Shown in pieces: positions 52,657 through 58,088 of a DNA stretch of 58,088 bases. Source of the stretch: CAYURP01 sp964447175. GTDB lineage: Bacteria; Zixibacteria; MSB-5A5; SM23-73-2. The position numbers and the translations under genes are program-made. Positions within the stretch are counted from its first letter, which is position 1. Every line of letters starts with the position of its first letter. The notes under the pieces are model-generated. The model did not search any database, was not told the origin of the DNA, and saw only the letters and a program-made list of their open reading frames with translations. The stretch spans positions 1 to 58,088 of the forward strand of contig CAYURP010000016.1 of NCBI GenBank assembly GCA_964447175.1, read 5' to 3'.

Positions 52657-53787
52657 TTACTGGCCTTCTGCCTTTTCAGCAGCTTTTAGAGCTTTCTCTC
52701 TCAAACCCATTTTTGTATAAGCGATGCTTAAGGTGCTCCAGGCGTCCTTGTTGGTGGGATCTATTTTTACCACCTTTTCCAGAATCTCTATTGACTTATC
52801 GGTCTTTTCCTGCTGGAATAATGTTTGTCCCAGATACTGCATAGCCTCCATATCATCCGGGTCCAGATCCACTGCTTTCTGAAAGTCCATCTCCGCCAGA
52901 TGATAAAACTCCTTTTGTTTCTCCACCAGTTGCTTGGACCGATCAATCAGACCTTGATCTTTAGGGTTAAGTTCCATGGAATCTCTGACCGTTACCATTC
53001 TCTTATATATCTTGATAGCCTCGTTCAGATAAAGAATCCCTCTATTATAGTAGGCGTCTTTGTAGTTGGGATCTAACTCGACGACTTTATCATAAGCCAC
53101 CTTAGAGCTATCCGGAAGACGTAAAAGCTCAAAAATGGTAGCCATATTGATATAAGCGTTGACGTTCTGAGGATCCATAGCCAGTAGTTTCCGGTATACC
53201 TCTAATGATTTGTTATACTCTTTACAGTTAAACGAGATCTGAGCCTGGGCATTTAAAACCTTGACATCCTCAGGTTTTATCTTGTAAGCCTGTTCGCTAT
53301 AGTTCAAAGCCTGCTCGCAGTTGTTCATCTTCATGTTTTGGGCTGCTGCGTTGAGATAGGCTTCGTATCTATTAGGGTCGATGACAATGGCCATCTTGAA
53401 TTTCTCCAGCGCTTTTTCCAGACTGTCCTTATCAGCGTCAGTTACTCCGGAATTGAACATAGCCACCCATTTGTCCTCTCTTATTACCTGGATTTCATTT
53501 TTGAACTGGGGGCTTATTTCCAGGGAACTATCAAAGTGTTTTGCCATCTCCGGGTACATCCTTTTCTCCGCGTAGATTTGACCCAGAAGAAAATGCGCCT
53601 CGGCATCCTCCGGATTGTGTTCCAGCTCCAGCTGAAGTTGTTTGACGGCATTATCGTAGTCTGGGGGCCTGAGCTTGAGGTAGATTTTGGCTGAGGTGAT
53701 GTACTGTGATTTAACCCCACAGCCATAAACAATAAAGATTGAAACCAAAAGCCCCAGAACAATAAGAAAGTATTTGGAGTTTCTCAT
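52657..53787 (-). CDS. TPR-repeat lipoprotein
   Basis: 376 residues. Lipobox VYGC (Cys23). About eight to nine tetratricopeptide repeats follow (AEAHFLLGQIYAEKRMYPEM, VNAYINMATIFELLRLPDSS, DAYYNRGILYLNEAIKIYKR, DAWSTLSIAYTKMGLREKA), with a longer insert near residue 245-275. A protein-interaction scaffold at the inner or outer membrane; partner unknown. Followed by a clear terminator. Confidence 0.88.
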   Translation of the reverse strand: MRNSKYFLIVLGLLVSIFIVYGCGVKSQYITSAKIYLKLRPPDYDNAVKQLQLELEHNPEDAEAHFLLGQIYAEKRMYPEMAKHFDSSLEISPQFKNEIQVIREDKWVAMFNSGVTDADKDSLEKALEKFKMAIVIDPNRYEAYLNAAAQNMKMNNCEQALNYSEQAYKIKPEDVKVLNAQAQISFNCKEYNKSLEVYRKLLAMDPQNVNAYINMATIFELLRLPDSSKVAYDKVVELDPNYKDAYYNRGILYLNEAIKIYKRMVTVRDSMELNPKDQGLIDRSKQLVEKQKEFYHLAEMDFQKAVDLDPDDMEAMQYLGQTLFQQEKTDKSIEILEKVVKIDPTNKDAWSTLSIAYTKMGLREKALKAAEKAEGQ

Positions 53788-53876
53788 TCCTCCCTCCGGT
53801 AATTAGTTAAAGTTTAATTTCATTAGATTACAGGTTTTTGCCTTTTACTAAAACACTTCATTTAAGGAAAATCAGA

Positions 53877-55238
53877 TCATCTAACATATCTTACGGTATA
53901 GGTTATGACCTTTTCCTCGTCCGGCTGCACCGGTATTTTATACTCAATGGTCTGAGCGTCCTTCTTATTGTATTCGAAATTGGATCTGATTATCTCCCAT
54001 TCCGCATAATATGAAAGATGCTCCACCACGGTCACCTCAATTGCCTCTTTTTTGTGATTGCGCAGCTTTATCTCGTATGTTTCCTCCCAGACGTCCTCTG
54101 AAATCTTATTATAGTCTGTTCTTTTTCTCTCGCCCACTACATCGAAGGCATCCCCCAGATAGACCCTCACCTTCTCGTCTTTGGGAGTGTGGTCTATTTT
54201 ATCCTCGCCTACAAATTCGAGCGATTTGTCCACATCCTCTTTGTAAACTCTGATTTTTCCTTCAGGCAATGGGATTCCCAGTCCCTCTTCCTGAGAGTTT
54301 ACAAACTCCAGGTTGACTTTGACCTTTTTGGCTTCCCGTGCCCCATCATAAAGAAATATCTTATTCACTTTTACTTTTTCTGTGGGGAAGAGGGTGATCT
54401 GTTTTATCTCTTTGTCTTTTATAGTTGCGGGACGTGTCAAAGTATATAGATGATATTCAAAAAACGCCTTCTCCTCAAAAGGGCGTGCCACATCAGCTGC
54501 TGCCAGTTCAATTCCCTTAGCCATAAGTGGCCTTATTACTCTTTCCTCCACCCGGTGGACCTCGCCTGCCACCAGCTTCATCTTAGCCTCTTTATAGGTA
54601 GCGCCGGATCTATTGTTTATGGAAACCCAGCCGGCTAGCTCTAAGTTCTGATCCTTTTCATCCACCACACCCACGTATTCAGCATGCCAGTTTATTCCGG
54701 TGGTCAGATAGCTTACCTGTGCTTTGTGTTTTCCCTGAATCTGAGACTCAAGCCACCAGAGCAGGGTGGGTCGGGTTATCAAGCCCTCAGGCAAAGAGGG
54801 GAAGAATAAGTCCATAACCTCAGATCTGGAGACTATCCTAATTCCGCCGTCCTTCTCCTTTAAAGTCAGATTATCGGGTGCATAGGAGAGAAGCTCCCCG
54901 GTGTAAAGTTTTTCCCCTTTGGTTTTTATCTGGATCTCCTTGTCCAGGTATTTTTCCAGAATTTTATCTGAGCTCACCAGATCGAACTGGTAGTTCTGCT
55001 CCAGTATCATTACTTTCTCCGGGGAATCCACTGCCTTGAAATGAACCGAGGTGGGGTCGATTTGAGCTGCCACATCGAAAAATTTTATCTCATTTTTTCC
55101 TTTCTGGAAATCGAGGGTCCGGGTGTCCTTGACCAATGCTAAATCCCGGTTATATATGGTGATGGCTATTTCCTGAGCAAAGGTTATACCAGCCAGGAAT
55201 AATAACAGGCCTAAACTAATAATGAAAATCCTTTTCAT
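53877..55238 (-). CDS. Secreted DUF4139-family protein
   Basis: 453 residues. Signal peptide (MKRIFIISLGLLLFLAGITFAQ). The rest is beta-rich: ITIYNRDLALVKDTRTLDF at the N-terminus, then VSYLTTGINWHAEYVGVV and AGWVSINNRSGATYKEAKMKLVAGEVHRV, the hallmark of DUF4139, and a C-terminal LRNHKKEAIEVTVVEHL. Function unknown; probably periplasmic. GGGAG precedes the ATG. Lies 36 bases behind valS. Confidence 0.85.
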   Translation of the reverse strand: MKRIFIISLGLLLFLAGITFAQEIAITIYNRDLALVKDTRTLDFQKGKNEIKFFDVAAQIDPTSVHFKAVDSPEKVMILEQNYQFDLVSSDKILEKYLDKEIQIKTKGEKLYTGELLSYAPDNLTLKEKDGGIRIVSRSEVMDLFFPSLPEGLITRPTLLWWLESQIQGKHKAQVSYLTTGINWHAEYVGVVDEKDQNLELAGWVSINNRSGATYKEAKMKLVAGEVHRVEERVIRPLMAKGIELAAADVARPFEEKAFFEYHLYTLTRPATIKDKEIKQITLFPTEKVKVNKIFLYDGAREAKKVKVNLEFVNSQEEGLGIPLPEGKIRVYKEDVDKSLEFVGEDKIDHTPKDEKVRVYLGDAFDVVGERKRTDYNKISEDVWEETYEIKLRNHKKEAIEVTVVEHLSYYAEWEIIRSNFEYNKKDAQTIEYKIPVQPDEEKVITYTVRYVR

Positions 55239-55274
55239 GGCATCTTCTCCCTTAAAGATTTTAACTTACTGCTT

Positions 55275-57950
55275 TTACCATCCTAAAACCATTTCCAGGT
55301 TTTTATTTAATTTATCCAGCATTTTCTCATAATCTTCCTTTTTGTTCTTCTCCTTCTCGATGATATTTTTGGGGGCTTTCTTCAAAAAGTAATCGTTGGT
55401 TAGTTTTTTGCTAGTTTTATCCAAGAGGGTGGTTATCCTCTGGATTTCCTTTTGCAGCCTCTTTCTCTCCACCTCCGGATCGATAAGGCCTTCGAGAATG
55501 ACAAATACCTCCATATTCTTTATCACCGCGCTGGCTACCTTGGGCGGCCTTTTTATTCTCTGTCCCATTTTCAGCTCATCCACCCGTCCCAGGTTCAGGA
55601 TATAGTGCTTGTTATCGTCAATGGTCTTTAAAAGGTCTTTTTTGTCTACCTTAAGCAGAACGTGGGCTTTCTTGGCTGGGGGGATATTTATCTCGGACCT
55701 GATGTTTCGGATGGCGGATACCACGTCCTGAACTCTCTGCATTCTCTCCTCCAGATCCGAATCGATGTAGCTGGTATTCGACTCGGGCCATTTAGCTTTC
55801 ATCAGGGTCTGGTCTAAATCACCAGGATCAAGGTGATAAAGTCCGTGCCAGATCTCCTCGGTGATAAAGGGCATAAAGGGATGAAGCAGTTTTAAGATAT
55901 TGTCCAGAAGGAGTAAAGCCAGTTTCTGAGCATGTATTTTTTCCTCATTGTCGTCCGGCAGGGTAAATCTGGGTTTAACCAGCTCTACCCACCAGTCGCA
56001 GAAATCATGCCACACAAAGTCATACAACGCCTTAACCGAGGAATTGAAACGGTAATCCTGCATAAACTGGGTAATGTCCTGGATGGTCTTGTTCAAACGG
56101 CTCAGGATCCAGCGGTCGGCTAACTCCAGATGGTCATTCTCGATTTTGGTGTCAGCTTTGTTAAAATCAAATGATTTGAGATTCATTATCACGAATTTGG
56201 AGGCATTCCATAGTTTATTGGCGAAGTTGCGGCCAATCTGAAAGGTGTTATAGGAGATGCAGGGATCCTGCCCCTCGGGTGTTACCAGGATCATACTAAC
56301 CCTTAAAGCATCGGTGCCATATTCCTTTATTATGTCCAGAGGGTCGATTCCGTTTCCCAGGGACTTACTCATTTTGATTCCCCTGGTGTCCCTGACGGTT
56401 CCGTGAATGTAGACATCGGAGAAGGGGATATCCCCCATGAATTCCAAGCCAGCCATGATCATCCGAGCCACCCACAAAAATATTATCTCCGAGGCAGTAA
56501 AGAGGGCTTTGGTAGGGTAGAAGCTTTGAAGCTCCTTGGTTTTGTCGGGCCAGCCAAAGGTGGAAAAGGGCCAGAGCCAGGAGGAAAACCAGGTATCCAG
56601 AACGTCCTCGTCCTGCCTCAGGTTGGCGGAGTTACATTTGGTGCATTTTTGAGGGGGGGTTTTGTCCACTATTATTTCCCCGCAATCCAGACAATACCAT
56701 ACCGGGATGCGGTGTCCCCACCAGAGCTGGCGGGAGATACACCAGTCGCGGATATTATCCATCCAGTGCATATATACCTTGGACCAATGGTCAGGATGGA
56801 ATTTTATTTTGCCGGATTTGACCACTTCAATGGCTTGCTCTGCCAGGGGTTTCATTCTAACAAACCACTGCTCTGAAAGATAGGGTTCGATATTGGTGTT
56901 ACAGCGATAGCAGTTTGCCAGAGGAACTCTATAAGGCTCTGTTTTCTCCAGAAGCTTTTTCTTTTTGAGCTCAGCCAATAATGCCTTCCTGCACTCATAT
57001 CTTTCCATTCCTGTGAATTTTCCGGCATTCTGGTTCATGGTTCCATCCGGATTCATAACCGAGATCCGCTCCAGATTGTGACGGACCCCCACCTCGAAGT
57101 CATTGGGATCGTGAGCCGGAGTTACCTTGACCGCGCCCGTGCCGAATTTGGGATCAACGTAATCGTCAGCAATAATGGGCAGCTCCCGGTCCAGAATGGG
57201 AAGAATAGCTGATTTTCCCACCAGTTTCTTGTAGCGTTTATCATCGGGATTAACCGCCACTGCCGTATCCCCCAGCATGGTCTCGGGTCTGGTGGTGGCG
57301 ACGGTTATATACTTATCGCTCCCTTTGAGCTTGTATTTGATATACCAGAGATTTCCGTCCTTTTCTTCTCTTTCCACCTCGTCATCGGAAAGAGAGGTCT
57401 GGCAGCGGGGACACCAGTTGATAATGTATTTGCCCCGATAGATCAGACCCTTTTTATAGAGGTGGACAAATACCTCCAGAACTGCCCGGGACAGCCCCTC
57501 ATCTAAGGTGAATCGGGTGCGATCCCAGTCGCAGGAACAGCCGATTTTCTTGAGCTGGTTCAGGATGGTCTGTCCGTTTTTTTCCTTCCATTCCCAGGCT
57601 AATTCCAAAAATTTCTCTCTGCCGATGCTTTCTTTAGTTTTACCCTCCTTTGCCAGGTTTTTCTCGATCACCACCTGGGTGGCAATGCCGGCGTGATCTA
57701 TTCCCGGGAGCCATTCCACCTCATATTGCTGGAGCCTTTTCCATCTTGCCAGGATGTCCTGCAGGGTGTTATTCAGGGCATGTCCCAGATGCAGGATATC
57801 CGTTACGTTTGGCGGAGGTATTACTATGCTATAGGGAGTCTTACCATTCTCCAGCTGGGCGTGGAAAAAACGACCCTTGAGCCAAAAATCATACCATTTG
57901 TCCTCTGTCAATTTGGGATCGTAATGCCTGGGCAGTTCCTCAATTTGCAT
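55275..57950 (-). CDS. valS: Valyl-tRNA synthetase
   Basis: 891 residues, class I synthetase that charges tRNA-Val. HLGH (54-57) in PPPNVTDILHLGHA, KMSKS near residue 525 (RGIKMSKSLGNG), the CP1 editing domain (TTRPETMLGDTAVAV), anticodon domain and a C-terminal coiled coil (about 825-885) needed for tRNA binding. Two residues before LHLGH differ from the common GS (here DI). AGGAGG lies ten bases before the ATG, and a good promoter upstream. No T-box leader. Confidence 0.97.
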   Translation of the reverse strand: MQIEELPRHYDPKLTEDKWYDFWLKGRFFHAQLENGKTPYSIVIPPPNVTDILHLGHALNNTLQDILARWKRLQQYEVEWLPGIDHAGIATQVVIEKNLAKEGKTKESIGREKFLELAWEWKEKNGQTILNQLKKIGCSCDWDRTRFTLDEGLSRAVLEVFVHLYKKGLIYRGKYIINWCPRCQTSLSDDEVEREEKDGNLWYIKYKLKGSDKYITVATTRPETMLGDTAVAVNPDDKRYKKLVGKSAILPILDRELPIIADDYVDPKFGTGAVKVTPAHDPNDFEVGVRHNLERISVMNPDGTMNQNAGKFTGMERYECRKALLAELKKKKLLEKTEPYRVPLANCYRCNTNIEPYLSEQWFVRMKPLAEQAIEVVKSGKIKFHPDHWSKVYMHWMDNIRDWCISRQLWWGHRIPVWYCLDCGEIIVDKTPPQKCTKCNSANLRQDEDVLDTWFSSWLWPFSTFGWPDKTKELQSFYPTKALFTASEIIFLWVARMIMAGLEFMGDIPFSDVYIHGTVRDTRGIKMSKSLGNGIDPLDIIKEYGTDALRVSMILVTPEGQDPCISYNTFQIGRNFANKLWNASKFVIMNLKSFDFNKADTKIENDHLELADRWILSRLNKTIQDITQFMQDYRFNSSVKALYDFVWHDFCDWWVELVKPRFTLPDDNEEKIHAQKLALLLLDNILKLLHPFMPFITEEIWHGLYHLDPGDLDQTLMKAKWPESNTSYIDSDLEERMQRVQDVVSAIRNIRSEINIPPAKKAHVLLKVDKKDLLKTIDDNKHYILNLGRVDELKMGQRIKRPPKVASAVIKNMEVFVILEGLIDPEVERKRLQKEIQRITTLLDKTSKKLTNDYFLKKAPKNIIEKEKNKKEDYEKMLDKLNKNLEMVLGW

Positions 57951-57975
57951 ACAATGTTAACCTCCTAAAACTACA

Positions 57976-58004
57976 AAACTAACACAACTCTTGATTTTTG
58001 TCAA
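57976..58004 (-). promoter_or_regulatory. promoter for valS
   Basis: Minus strand TTGACA (58004-57999), 17-base spacer, extended -10 TGTTAGTTT with TAGTTT at 57981-57976. The start of transcription would be near 57970, so the leader is about 20 bases and contains only the ribosome site. Confidence 0.55.
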
Positions 58005-58088
58005 GCTCAATAAAAAAAATCAAAAAGAAATTGAATCCTAAGGATTTATAACTATATTCTTACGTAGATACTTGAATTTAGCTTGTTT

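Noticed and set aside
57951..58088. T-box or other riboswitch before valS
   Set aside because: The promoter leaves a leader of only about 20 bases, too short for a T-box.

Overview
The window reads as a chromosomal segment of a Gram-negative (diderm) bacterium, most likely an uncultured lineage of the FCB superphylum (Zixibacteria/KSB1-like; the exact phylum is an inference). The reasons are: two secreted proteins with FlgD-like type IX secretion C-termini; a TonB-dependent receptor with a carboxypeptidase-regulatory-like plug extension; a patatin-POTRA-barrel protein; many lipoproteins together with Lnt and LspA; and strong AGGAGG-type ribosome binding sites with an AT-leaning composition. 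I saw no tRNA, rRNA or CRISPR array.

Layout. 1-9.8 kb: partial HAD phosphatase, catalase, secreted alpha/beta hydrolase, a polar amino-acid ABC transporter whose binding protein is separated from its permease and ATPase, a large type IX cargo protein and a cell-wall amidase. 9.9-17.5 kb (leftward): xthA, then a housekeeping run yggS-pnp-ileS-dksA-like-lspA-rluD. 17.6-22.3 kb: small membrane protein, DUF333 lipoprotein, two tandem GNAT paralogues, a ytfJ/ytfI-like pair. 22.3-26.9 kb: comM and a 2.46-kb island inserted at its 3' end. 27-33.4 kb: TonB receptor, beta-barrel protein, large lipoprotein, SpoU methyltransferase. 33.6-38.6 kb: patatin-BamA-like protein and a B12/radical-SAM protein. 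38.6-46.6 kb (leftward): lnt, a beta-propeller type IX cargo, a FemAB-like protein and three glycosyltransferases in one tightly packed run. 46.8-58 kb (leftward): valS, DUF4139 protein, TPR lipoprotein, terminator, priA, HD protein, purM, gpmI.

Three things stand out. First, the 16-bp core plus C-terminal coding tail of comM is duplicated about 2.46 kb downstream, and the three internal differences (and the change of stop codon) leave the protein unchanged. This is the signature of an element that integrated into the 3' end of comM and restored it. The island carries a PD-(D/E)XK nuclease-like protein, a membrane protein and a truncated DUF3800 gene, and no visible integrase. Second, nearly every intergenic gap holds short hairpins whose stem abuts GTAG/CTAC while the stem sequence itself differs from copy to copy with compensating changes. 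This is a REP-like population of unusual diversity, and some copies form the ends of genes. Third, PriA is full length and keeps its eight zinc-binding cysteines, but its Walker A, DEEH and arginine-finger motifs are all degenerate, so it is probably not a helicase.
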